This document shows positions 1-5,225 of a stretch of DNA of 5,582 nt, piece by piece. The notes beneath the pieces were generated by a model. It was not told where the DNA came from and searched no databases. It worked only from the letters and a program-made list of their open reading frames with translations. The stretch comes from an uncultured Maritalea sp. Lineage in GTDB: Bacteria > Pseudomonadota > Alphaproteobacteria > Rhizobiales > Devosiaceae. Each line of letters starts with the position of its first letter. Positions within the stretch are counted from its first letter, which is position 1. The translations under genes and the position numbers were made by a program. Location of the stretch: positions 1-5,582 of the forward strand of contig CAJXLH010000199.1 in assembly GCA_913055925.1 (NCBI GenBank), given 5' to 3'.

Positions 1-885
1 GTGCTGTTTGTTGGCCCGCCAGGGTTGGGCAAGACCACTTTGGCACAGATCGTTGCGAAAGAGTTGGGCGTTGGTTTCCGCGCCACCTCCGGGCCTGTAA
101 TTTCGAAAGCTGGTGATTTGGCGGCGCTGTTGACCAATTTGGAAGAGCGCGACGTGCTTTTCATTGACGAAATTCACCGCCTGAACCCACAGGTTGAAGA
201 AGTGCTTTATCCAGCGATGGAGGATTTCCAGCTCGATTTGATCATTGGCGAAGGGCCGGCTGCGCGCTCTGTGCGCATTGATTTGGCAAAGTTCACTTTG
301 GTGGCGGCGACCACGCGGGCTGGATTGCTCACCACACCGCTGCGTGATCGTTTCGGTATACCGGTACGCCTGCAATTCTACACACCAGAAGAACTGGTGA
401 AAATTGTCCGCCGCGGGGCGCGGCTAATGGGCGTTGGCATGAGTGATGATGGCGCGATGGAAATCGCGCGGCGATCGCGCGGCACACCGCGAATTGCGGG
501 GCGCTTGCTGCGTCGAGTAGCTGACTTTGCGCAGGTGGATGATGTGGTCGAAATCAACGCCGCTGTCGCCGATAAGGCACTTGGGCGTTTGGATGTAGAT
601 GCCAAAGGCTTGGACCAATTGGATCGTCGCTATCTTGGCACCATTGCCACCAATTATGGCGGCGGGCCAGTAGGTATCGAAACCATTGCGGCAGCGCTTT
701 CTGAACCGCGGGACGCAGTGGAAGAAATCATCGAACCATATTTGATCCAACAAGGATTTATTCAGCGCACACCGCGCGGCCGTATGCTCACCGCCATGGC
801 GTTTCAGCATATGGGCATGGGTGTACCGCAGGGCTTTTTGGGTGTACAAGCAAGTCTTTTTGAAGAAGACACTTCCGATGACTAA
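1..885 (+). CDS. ruvB: Holliday junction branch migration ATPase RuvB (5' partial)
   Basis: RuvB is the AAA+ motor that, as hexameric rings with RuvA, drives branch migration of Holliday junctions in recombination and repair; it acts in the cytoplasm on DNA. The 294 visible residues show Walker A GPPGLGKT (5-12), Walker B LFIDEIH (53-59, with D56 and E57), sensor 1 in LVAATTRAG (100-108), the arginine-finger segment PLRDRFG (113-119), sensor 2 in RGTPRIAGRLLRR (160-172), and the C-terminal DNA-binding winged helix (about 208-275, including GGGPVGIETIAAAL). The gene is cut by the window edge. The GTG at position 1 is an internal valine codon, because the family has roughly 50-57 more residues before Walker A and a full length near 350. 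The stop overlaps the next gene's ATG by 8 nt (ATGACTAA). Family assignment is essentially certain. Confidence 0.98.
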   Translation: MLFVGPPGLGKTTLAQIVAKELGVGFRATSGPVISKAGDLAALLTNLEERDVLFIDEIHRLNPQVEEVLYPAMEDFQLDLIIGEGPAARSVRIDLAKFTLVAATTRAGLLTTPLRDRFGIPVRLQFYTPEELVKIVRRGARLMGVGMSDDGAMEIARRSRGTPRIAGRLLRRVADFAQVDDVVEINAAVADKALGRLDVDAKGLDQLDRRYLGTIATNYGGGPVGIETIAAALSEPRDAVEEIIEPYLIQQGFIQRTPRGRMLTAMAFQHMGMGVPQGFLGVQASLFEEDTSDD

Positions 886-1390
886 CCTGACATTTGATGA
901 AGACCACAAGCGGGTGAATGTGCGCTGTGCGGGCATTATCCGCCGTGAAGGGCACGTGTTGATCGTTCGTGAGGACGATGATGATTTTGTATATTTGCCG
1001 GGTGGTCGCGTGCAACGCGGTGAGAGTTCTGTTGAGGCGATCCATCGGGAGATGGACGAAGAGCTCAATGCGCAAATCGAAGCGCCACAACTGCGTTATA
1101 TCGTTGAGAACTTCTTCTGGCGCTACGAAAAACAATTTCACGAATTTGGCTTTTATTATGAAGTGGAAGCACCAAAACATGTGCCGTTTCAACCCGGCGA
1201 AATCTGCTATCGCGGTGAAGATGACGGCAAAACGCTCAGCTTTGAATGGGTGCCTTATACCGCAAATGCACTGTGTGCTGTGAACCTGCATCCGCTTTCC
1301 ATGCGCACACGCATGATGGCCCTACCGCAGGGTTTTGAGCATTGCACTGTGACCGATGCCGATTATTGGGAGCCGGCCAATGTCGGTTGA
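878..1390 (+). CDS. Nudix hydrolase, first of a tandem pair (variant Nudix box)
   Basis: A 170-residue member of the Nudix family, which hydrolyses nucleoside diphosphates linked to another moiety using Mg2+ or Mn2+; the substrate cannot be told from sequence. The Nudix box spans residues 43-65 (G43, E49, R57-E58, E61-E62). All the metal-binding glutamates are present, but the conserved glycine near the end of the box is Asn64 (EELNA instead of EELGV). Other family hallmarks are RVNVRCAGII (12-21), LPGGR (40-44), and ENFF followed by FHEFGFYY. I chose ATG 878 because GAAGAAG (862-868) sits at good distance and because the paralogue starts at the equivalent place (LTF..D..RVN). An in-frame ATG at 821 would run 65 nt into ruvB and add 19 residues of unconvincing sequence. 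The start overlaps the ruvB stop, suggesting translational coupling. No signal peptide, so probably cytoplasmic. Probably active, but this is untested. Confidence 0.9.
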   Translation: MTNLTFDEDHKRVNVRCAGIIRREGHVLIVREDDDDFVYLPGGRVQRGESSVEAIHREMDEELNAQIEAPQLRYIVENFFWRYEKQFHEFGFYYEVEAPKHVPFQPGEICYRGEDDGKTLSFEWVPYTANALCAVNLHPLSMRTRMMALPQGFEHCTVTDADYWEPANVG

Positions 1391-1874
1391 CCTTACATTT
1401 TTGGCGGATGGCCATCGTGTGAATATCCGCACGGCCGCGATCATTAAGCATGAGGGGTATATCCTTTGCGACAATGAGGTAGGTACCGAATTTTCATTTT
1501 TGCCTGGTGGCCGGATTTCACGCGGGGAAAACAGCGCCGAAGCGTTGATACGTGAGATGCGTGAAGAGCTTGGTGTTGAGGTGAAACCCAAAAGGCCGTT
1601 GATCATCACCGAGAGCTTTTTTGACGGGGTGCAAAACGAGCGCTTTCACGAGTTGGCGTTTTACTATGTCGTACCGAAACCAGCAGCGCTGCCATTCACG
1701 CCGAATGAGATCTGTCATTCCCATGTAGAAAATGGCGCGGAATATCAGTTTAGTTGGCAAGAAGCGAGTTTGACCAATTTGCGACGGGTTCGCCTTGAAC
1801 CGGTCGCGCTGCATCAACAGTTTATTGACCTGCCGACAGAGCCAGTTCATTTTGTCATCAACGAGGTTGATTGA
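1380..1874 (+). CDS. Nudix hydrolase, second of a tandem pair (canonical Nudix box)
   Basis: A 164-residue Nudix hydrolase with a textbook Nudix box at residues 44-66: G44, E50, R58-E59, E62-E63, G65, V66 (REMREELGV). It aligns end to end with the preceding gene, with roughly 40% identity by eye. Shared blocks are LTF..D..RVN, LPGGR, RGE.S.EA, REM.EEL, FF......FHE..FYY, PF.P.EIC and a final L.P....LP. The two therefore look like a tandem duplication followed by divergence. ATG 1380 is preferred over the in-frame ATG at 1356 because GGGAG (1368-1372) lies 7 nt upstream and because it matches the paralogue's start. It overlaps the previous stop by 11 nt, consistent with co-translation. The substrate is unknown: the box gives chemistry (cleavage of a diphosphate linkage), not specificity. 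Cytoplasmic by lack of a signal or membrane segment. Confidence 0.92.
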   Translation: MSVDLTFLADGHRVNIRTAAIIKHEGYILCDNEVGTEFSFLPGGRISRGENSAEALIREMREELGVEVKPKRPLIITESFFDGVQNERFHELAFYYVVPKPAALPFTPNEICHSHVENGAEYQFSWQEASLTNLRRVRLEPVALHQQFIDLPTEPVHFVINEVD

Positions 1875-1877
1875 TTT

Positions 1878-1886
1878 TTCGGGGAG
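1878..1886 (+). promoter_or_regulatory. Strong ribosome-binding site for the secreted protein gene
   Basis: A GGGGAGGG-like purine run lies 6-7 nt before ATG 1893 in the 18-nt gap after the second Nudix gene. It is the strongest Shine-Dalgarno match in the upstream half of the window. It fixes the start at 1893 and suggests this gene is translated well even if it has no promoter of its own; the gap is too short to show one. Confidence 0.7.
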
Positions 1887-1892
1887 GGAAAG

Positions 1893-2342
1893 ATGAAAAA
1901 ACTCGCATTGGTTCTAAGCATGATGATGGGGTTGGCCCCGGCGGTTGCCTCCGCGCAGGCGATGCCAGATGTCACAATGTTTAAGATGATGCTTGAGGGC
2001 AACAAGCAATCTGGTTGGGTGTCATTCCGCGAATATGATGGCCATCAATACGTCTATTTTACTCCACTGGTGACACTTCGCTGCCGCTTGAAAGAAATTC
2101 GCTATTCGATCAACTCTGATGATCTTGGCGAGCGATTTGAAACCGTTCCGTGTATCCCTGCGCTGCCTTTTGCTTTGCCGAGCGATGCGCCTTGGGATGC
2201 GACGTTGCTGCGTCTCGCGCCCGCCACAGCAAAGGCAGTGACTGTTCAAGTTGTTTTTGACGACGATACTGAAAGTGAAATTGTCACTTTTGCGCCGTGC
2301 GAAGGCGTGGGCGACCTAACTTGTGCGCAGGTTGTGCAGTAG
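1893..2342 (+). CDS. Small secreted protein of unknown function with four cysteines
   Basis: I do not recognise this 149-residue protein. It starts with a clear Sec signal peptide: MKK, a hydrophobic core (residues 4-18), then AVASAQA, so cleavage is likely after Ala21 (A-S-A) or Ala23 (A-Q-A). There is no lipobox cysteine, so it is probably soluble in the periplasm or secreted. The mature part, about 126-128 residues, has exactly four cysteines (64, 87, 136, 144), enough for two disulfides. It has a run of aromatic residues (W42, F45, Y48, Y53, Y55, F56), and alternating hydrophobic/polar stretches in the second half (AVTVQVVFDD, SEIVTF) that suggest beta strands. One possibility is a small beta-sandwich protein, but that is a guess. 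It sits between the Nudix pair and ybgC on the same strand with an 18-nt and a 1-nt gap, so it probably shares their transcript. Coding status is well supported by signal peptide and RBS; function is open. Confidence 0.85.
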   Translation: MKKLALVLSMMMGLAPAVASAQAMPDVTMFKMMLEGNKQSGWVSFREYDGHQYVYFTPLVTLRCRLKEIRYSINSDDLGERFETVPCIPALPFALPSDAPWDATLLRLAPATAKAVTVQVVFDDDTESEIVTFAPCEGVGDLTCAQVVQ

Positions 2343-2343
2343 C

Positions 2344-2778
2344 GTGAGCAATGAGAATTTTCAGTTTGGCGGCGAGCTGACAAGCGATGGTGCGCACCTA
2401 TTTCCGGTGCGCATTTATTATGAAGACACAGATTTCTCCGGCAATGTCTATCACGCCGCCTATTTGAAGTTTTTCGAGAGGGCGCGCACTGAGTTTTTGC
2501 GCGCGCATGAAGTGCATCACTCTAAACTTCATGATGAAGACGGCGTCGCGTTTGCCGTTCGAAATCTCAATATCGATTATCAACGTGCAGCACATATTGA
2601 CGATCTTTTGGAGGTGAGTACCTCGGTTGTCGAGATGAAAGGCCCAAAGCTTGTGCTCGAGCAAATCATTCGGCGAGGCGGTGAGATTATCACCAAAGCG
2701 GAAGTGATTGTGGTGGCGATCAAAGCAAATGGTCGCCCAACCCGATTGCCGGAAACAGTCCGCCGTGCATTTTCTTAA
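2344..2778 (+). CDS. ybgC: Tol-Pal-associated acyl-CoA thioesterase YbgC
   Basis: A 144-residue hotdog-fold (4HBT) thioesterase that hydrolyses acyl-CoA in the cytoplasm. In proteobacteria ybgC typically precedes tolQ; its link to the Tol-Pal machine is conserved but mechanistically unclear. The signature is YYEDTDFSGNVYHAAYLKFF (residues 25-44), continuing with ERARTEFLR. Asp30, the second Asp of EDTD, matches the catalytic Asp18 of E. coli YbgC. The later strand region VVEMKGPKLVLEQ and EAEVIVVAI-type segments (here KAEVIVVAI) also fit the family. The start is uncertain. I take GTG 2344, one base after the upstream stop. GTG 2323 is in frame but would overlap the preceding gene by 20 nt and add seven residues (MRRLCSS) outside the family's conserved part. 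Neither GTG has a strong Shine-Dalgarno, so translation may be coupled to the upstream gene. Confidence 0.93.
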   Translation: MSNENFQFGGELTSDGAHLFPVRIYYEDTDFSGNVYHAAYLKFFERARTEFLRAHEVHHSKLHDEDGVAFAVRNLNIDYQRAAHIDDLLEVSTSVVEMKGPKLVLEQIIRRGGEIITKAEVIVVAIKANGRPTRLPETVRRAFS

Positions 2779-2797
2779 GCGCGCACGGCTTTTGTTC
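2762..2797 (+). terminator. Candidate intrinsic terminator overlapping the ybgC 3' end
   Basis: GCCGTGC (2762-2768) and GCACGGC (2783-2789) are perfect inverted arms of 7 bp, G+C-rich, followed at once by TTTTGTT (2790-2796). The left arm lies within the last codons of ybgC. The 14-nt loop is larger than ideal and the U-tract is interrupted by a G, so termination may be partial. If it works, it separates the ruvB-to-ybgC unit from the tol genes. Confidence 0.45.
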
Positions 2798-2820
2798 ATC
2801 CAAGATTCAGAAACACATCA

Positions 2821-2871
2821 TTAACCCTAAACTTACCGGATCAGCCTAAGGGTCGCTTAAGTTTGTTTTTA
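2821..2871 (+). promoter_or_regulatory. CtrA-like motifs upstream of tolQ (weak)
   Basis: Two sequences resemble the alphaproteobacterial CtrA box TTAA-N7-TTAA. TTAA-N7-TTTA at 2857-2871 matches 7 of 8 fixed bases. TTAACC at 2821-2826 is followed after an 8-nt gap by TTAC (2833-2836), a poorer match. They lie 110-160 bp before tolQ, in its only upstream intergenic region. CtrA is a cell-cycle response regulator, so a link to a division-associated operon would make sense, but in A+T-rich spacer DNA such matches can arise by chance. Confidence 0.25.
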
Positions 2872-2896
2872 GGCCAAACGGTGATGGGTAGACCCT

Positions 2897-2911
2897 AAAT
2901 TTGACAAATTT
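2897..2911. repeat. Perfect 15-bp palindrome overlapping the tolQ -35 element
   Basis: AAATTTG-A-CAAATTT is an exact inverted repeat with a single central base. With flanking CC/GG and a T-G pair it could also form a 9-bp RNA stem with a GAC loop (2894-2914). It contains most of the TTGACA hexamer at 2901-2906, the position expected of a repressor or activator operator. No regulator can be named from the sequence. Confidence 0.5.
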
Positions 2912-2930
2912 GGGCGGCATCTCACTTTCA
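2901..2930 (+). promoter_or_regulatory. Candidate sigma-70 type promoter for tolQRAB
   Basis: TTGACA at 2901-2906 is a perfect -35 consensus. At 17-18 bp spacing the -10 is only ACTTTC/CTTTCA (2924-2930), a poor match to TATAAT but tolerable for an alphaproteobacterial housekeeping sigma factor. A start near 2935-2938 would give a leader of about 40 nt that begins right at the hairpin described at 2937-2967. Location after a candidate terminator and before tolQ supports the call. Confidence 0.45.
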
Positions 2931-2936
2931 AAGGCC

Positions 2937-2967
2937 GAATTGCGCGCTACGGCGCACGCGGCAATTT
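2937..2967 (+). promoter_or_regulatory. tolQ leader hairpin with UACG tetraloop
   Basis: GCGC (2944-2947) and GCGC (2952-2955) pair around the loop UACG, closed by C-G, which is the unusually stable C(UNCG)G tetraloop class. An outer stem AATTGC (2938-2943) with GCAATT (2961-2966), plus a G-U pair, extends it, leaving five bases (2956-2960) bulged on the 3' side. It ends directly before the AGGGGAAG ribosome-binding site (2968-2975). It may protect the mRNA 5' end or affect tolQ translation; that role is inferred. Confidence 0.45.
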
Positions 2968-2979
2968 AGGGGAAGTTAA

Positions 2980-3681
2980 ATGGAAGCAGAACTCGCCAAT
3001 ACCAGCGCACACGCTGATTTTTCTTTGTGGGCGCTCTTTTGGGCTGCCGATTGGGTTGTAAAAGCGGTCATGGTTGGCTTGCTGATCGCGTCTGTTTGGT
3101 GCTGGGCGATTATTGTCGATAAGACCATGCTTTATGGGCGCACACGACGCGAGATGAACCGGTTTGAGAAAAATTTCTGGTCCGGTCAAAGCTTGGAAGA
3201 TCTTTACCAGCAATTGTCTGATACCGACACGCGCGGCATGGCTTCGGTTTTTGTGGCAGCGATGAAAGAATGGAAACGCTCGCACGAGCAGGGCGCGTCT
3301 TCTTATATCGGCGTGCAACAACGTTTGGACAAAGTTCTGGACCTCACCATCGGACGTGAAAGCGACAAGCTTGAAACGCGATTGACCTTTTTGGCGACCG
3401 TTGGATCTGCAGCGCCATTTATCGGTTTGTTCGGTACCGTTTGGGGCATCATGAACTCGTTCCAATCGATCGCGGCGTCAAGCTCGACCAACCTTGCCGT
3501 TGTGGCACCGGGTATCGCTGAGGCATTGTTTGCGACAGCGCTTGGTCTTTTGGCGGCTATCCCAGCGGTTATTGCATACAACAAACTGTCTTCTGATGCG
3601 AGCAAATTGGTTGGCCGGTTGGAAGGTTTTGCAGATGAGTTTTCCGCAATCCTGACCCGCCAGCTTGAAAGCCGAGGCTAA
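2980..3681 (+). CDS. tolQ: Tol-Pal system proton channel subunit TolQ
   Basis: TolQ (233 residues, the usual length) is the pentameric inner-membrane scaffold of the TolQ-TolR motor, which uses the proton motive force to energise TolA. It belongs to the MotA/TolQ/ExbB family. Three membrane spans are visible: about 25-46, 136-158 and 172-199, with a large cytoplasmic domain between the first two. The family signature GLFGTVWGIMNSF is at 149-161, and PGIAEALFATALGLLAAIPA (177-196) forms the third span. Polar Thr153 and Thr186 in spans 2 and 3 correspond to the conserved threonines lining the proton path in TolQ/ExbB. ATG 2980 follows AGGGGAAG (2968-2975) at short spacing, and the protein begins as other alphaproteobacterial TolQ do. 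tolR follows after 2 nt. The gene is first in what looks like a separate tol transcription unit with its own promoter. Confidence 0.97.
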   Translation: MEAELANTSAHADFSLWALFWAADWVVKAVMVGLLIASVWCWAIIVDKTMLYGRTRREMNRFEKNFWSGQSLEDLYQQLSDTDTRGMASVFVAAMKEWKRSHEQGASSYIGVQQRLDKVLDLTIGRESDKLETRLTFLATVGSAAPFIGLFGTVWGIMNSFQSIAASSSTNLAVVAPGIAEALFATALGLLAAIPAVIAYNKLSSDASKLVGRLEGFADEFSAILTRQLESRG

Positions 3682-3683
3682 TC

Positions 3684-4133
3684 ATGGGCATGGGTGTAAA
3701 CGGAGCCGGTCGGTCCGGGCGTCGCGGTCGACGTCGGGGCAAGGCGCGGCCAATGAGCGAGATCAACGTTACGCCATTTGTGGACGTGATGTTGGTGCTC
3801 TTGATTGTTTTTATGGTGGCGGCACCGTTGTTGACGGTGGGCGTGCCAATTGACTTGCCGGAAAGCCAAGCGAAATCGCTCAACACAGAAAGTAAACCGA
3901 TTACCATCTCGGTGACATCTGATGGCGACATTTATGTGGGCGGAGACCAAGTTGAAGCCAGCCAATTGCTCGAGACTTTGGCAGAAGTGGCGGTGAATGG
4001 CACCGACGAACGCATTTACGTGCGCGGCGATCGTGTGGCTGATTATGGCAGCGTTATGCAGGTCATGGGTCAGCTTTCGGGCGCTGGTTACACCAAGATT
4101 GGTTTGATCACCGAGCAGGAGCAGGGTCAGTAG
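3684..4133 (+). CDS. tolR: Tol-Pal system protein TolR
   Basis: TolR (149 residues) is the single-span ExbD/TolR-family subunit that sits as a dimer inside the TolQ ring and carries the proton-binding aspartate. The signature EINVTPFVDVMLVLLIVFMV covers residues 26-45; Asp34 corresponds to E. coli TolR Asp23, the residue essential for proton use. The membrane span is about 33-52, followed by a periplasmic domain (about 55-145) ending in RGDRVADYGSVMQVMGQLSG and a final GLITE strand. The cytoplasmic N-terminus is strongly basic (nine Arg/Lys between residues 10 and 22), as expected for the inside-positive side and longer than in E. coli. ATG 3684 follows the tolQ stop by 2 nt, with GAGG (3674-3677) at a good distance, so translation is probably coupled. 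Confidence 0.96.
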   Translation: MGMGVNGAGRSGRRGRRRGKARPMSEINVTPFVDVMLVLLIVFMVAAPLLTVGVPIDLPESQAKSLNTESKPITISVTSDGDIYVGGDQVEASQLLETLAEVAVNGTDERIYVRGDRVADYGSVMQVMGQLSGAGYTKIGLITEQEQGQ

Positions 4134-4137
4134 TTCC

Positions 4138-5184
4138 ATGCGGATCGGTTTAGGCGTTTCAGCGGTATCACATGCGGCGTTGCTGGCGGTGGGGCTTTTG
4201 TCTCTCGGCGGTGCGGAGCCGTTTGATCCGGCTGAAATTGAAGCCATTCCAATTGAATTGGTGCCGATTGAAGATATTTCCAATATTCGACTTGGTTCGC
4301 TTGATAGCAATGTCATTGAAACCGAAACGCCTTCGGCGGTCGATAGTGAAATAGAAGCGCAGCTTGCTGAGCCAACTGGCAATACCCAAGAAGATCAAAT
4401 CACGCCCGAAGACACAAGCAATCCAACGCCAGCGCCGACCGAAGAAAGTGCGCCAGAGCCGCAACCGGTTGAAGTGCCAACGCCTGTTGAGCGGGATGAG
4501 CCGGTGCCACCGCAACCAGAGCCAACCCCGGAACCTGAGCCTGAGCCAGAACCAACGCCTGTGCCACCAGCACCAGAGCCAGAGCCTGAACCGGAACCAA
4601 CACCGCCAGCGACAGACCCGATTGAAGAAGTGATTGCGGCAGAAGACACTGGCGCTGAACCTGAAATTCAAGCGCCGCGTCCACCTTCCGCCAATTCGGC
4701 GGTTGAGAAGGCGCGTGTTGCTTATGCTGAGCAGTTGAAGAAGCAAGCAGCTGCAAAAGCAGCAGAGAATGCTGAAAAAGCCGACAAGATTTCGGACATT
4801 ATCAATAAAGAAGAGTCGAAAGGCTCGACGACCGGTAGTGGTGGGCAAAAAACAGCTGGGAAAACCACAGGCCGCGCTGCGCGGTTGACCCAGTCGGAAA
4901 AAGCAGCGCTTGCCGCGCAAATGCGTAAATGCTGGAACCCACCTATTTCCGCTTTGGAAATGGATGGGCTAACGATCCGTTTGCTTGTTGATCTGAACCG
5001 TGACGGATCAGTTGGCGGTACACCGCAGGTGATTGATGTGTCGATACCGGGTAAGGTTGGCGACGCAACAGCAGGTGCAGCACAGCGCGCGGTGCGCCGT
5101 TGCGGGCCTTATAGTTTGCCAAGCGACAAATATGATGAATGGCGCCAAGTTGATGTCACATTTGACCCGAAAGACTTGCGCTAG
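4138..5184 (+). CDS. tolA: TolA-like periplasm-spanning protein of the Tol-Pal system
   Basis: A 348-residue TolA-type protein that is anchored in the inner membrane, driven by TolQR, and reaches across the periplasm to TolB/Pal. Order of parts: a short cytoplasmic start and membrane span (about 4-24), an acidic linker, a Pro/Glu-rich low-complexity stretch (about 96-158), a charged Ala/Lys/Glu segment likely helical (187-227), a Gly/Ser/Thr-rich hinge (228-245), and a C-terminal globular domain (about 250-348). That last domain has KCWNPP (Cys265), VDLNRDGSV (284-292) and RRCGPY (Cys322), with the two cysteines probably disulfide-bonded as in TolA domain III. The long Ala-rich helix of E. 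coli TolA is mostly replaced by Pro-Glu repeats. TonB also has Pro-rich spacers, but the CWNPP/CGPY domain and position after tolR favour TolA. Four bases separate it from tolR; AGGG at 4123-4126 is a modest RBS. Confidence 0.93.
   Translation: MRIGLGVSAVSHAALLAVGLLSLGGAEPFDPAEIEAIPIELVPIEDISNIRLGSLDSNVIETETPSAVDSEIEAQLAEPTGNTQEDQITPEDTSNPTPAPTEESAPEPQPVEVPTPVERDEPVPPQPEPTPEPEPEPEPTPVPPAPEPEPEPEPTPPATDPIEEVIAAEDTGAEPEIQAPRPPSANSAVEKARVAYAEQLKKQAAAKAAENAEKADKISDIINKEESKGSTTGSGGQKTAGKTTGRAARLTQSEKAALAAQMRKCWNPPISALEMDGLTIRLLVDLNRDGSVGGTPQVIDVSIPGKVGDATAGAAQRAVRRCGPYSLPSDKYDEWRQVDVTFDPKDLR
4528..4605 (+). repeat. Imperfect tandem Pro-Glu coding repeat in tolA
   Basis: PEPEPEPEPTP occurs twice, at TolA residues 131-141 and 146-156 (bases 4528-4560 and 4573-4605), with a 15-residue period. 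Seven of the eleven codon pairs differ, all by synonymous changes, so the copies match at the protein level much better than at the DNA level. Such a stretch is expected to form a stiff polyproline-like rod spanning the periplasm. Confidence 0.8.
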
Positions 5185-5210
5185 TGAAAATGAGATTGGA
5201 TAGTCCTTTG

Positions 5211-5223
5211 AAGAAGGGTGGAG
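5211..5223 (+). promoter_or_regulatory. Ribosome-binding site deciding the tolB start
   Basis: AAGAAGGGTGGAG gives an AAGAAGG match (5211-5217) 8 nt before ATG 5226. The in-frame alternative ATG at 5190, which would add 12 residues, has no Shine-Dalgarno upstream. This favours 5226 (or the adjacent ATG at 5229). Confidence 0.6.
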
Positions 5224-5225
5224 CC

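Noticed and set aside
424..1291. Minus-strand open frames over the ruvB end and first Nudix gene
   Set aside because: They run antisense to conserved RuvB winged-helix and Nudix box coding sequence, and their products look random.
2323..2343. GTG 2323 as the ybgC start
   Set aside because: It overlaps the upstream gene by 20 nt, and the added residues MRRLCSS are not part of the conserved thioesterase. GTG 2344 is more economical, though the choice is not certain.
2804..2808. A GATTC (GANTC) site as a CcrM methylation switch for tolQ
   Set aside because: One such site is expected by chance in about 250 bp, and it lies some 95 bp upstream of the candidate -35, so it carries no weight alone.
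2845..2870. Second terminator-like element (CTAAG, GGTCG loop, CTTA, then a T-rich run)
   Set aside because: The stem is only about four base pairs and A+T-rich; too weak to call a terminator next to the better candidate at 2762-2797.
3711..3752. Arg-rich TolR N-terminus as a nucleic-acid-binding or Tat signal
   Set aside because: A basic cytoplasmic tail before a single membrane span follows the positive-inside rule, and basic N-terminal tails are found in TolR homologues; no S-R-R-x-F-L-K pattern adjoins the span.
3678..4382. Minus-strand open frame of 234 residues opposite tolR and the start of tolA
   Set aside because: The plus strand carries unmistakable TolR and TolA sequence; the minus-strand product has no domain or signal that I can see.
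4168..4920. Long open frames on the minus strand across tolA (including a 250-residue one and Gly-Ser repeats)
   Set aside because: They are shadows of the Pro/Glu-rich coding repeat: the reverse complement of Pro-Glu codons lacks stops and yields low-complexity Gly-Ser or Trp/Arg/Leu-rich products. They have no credible family features.
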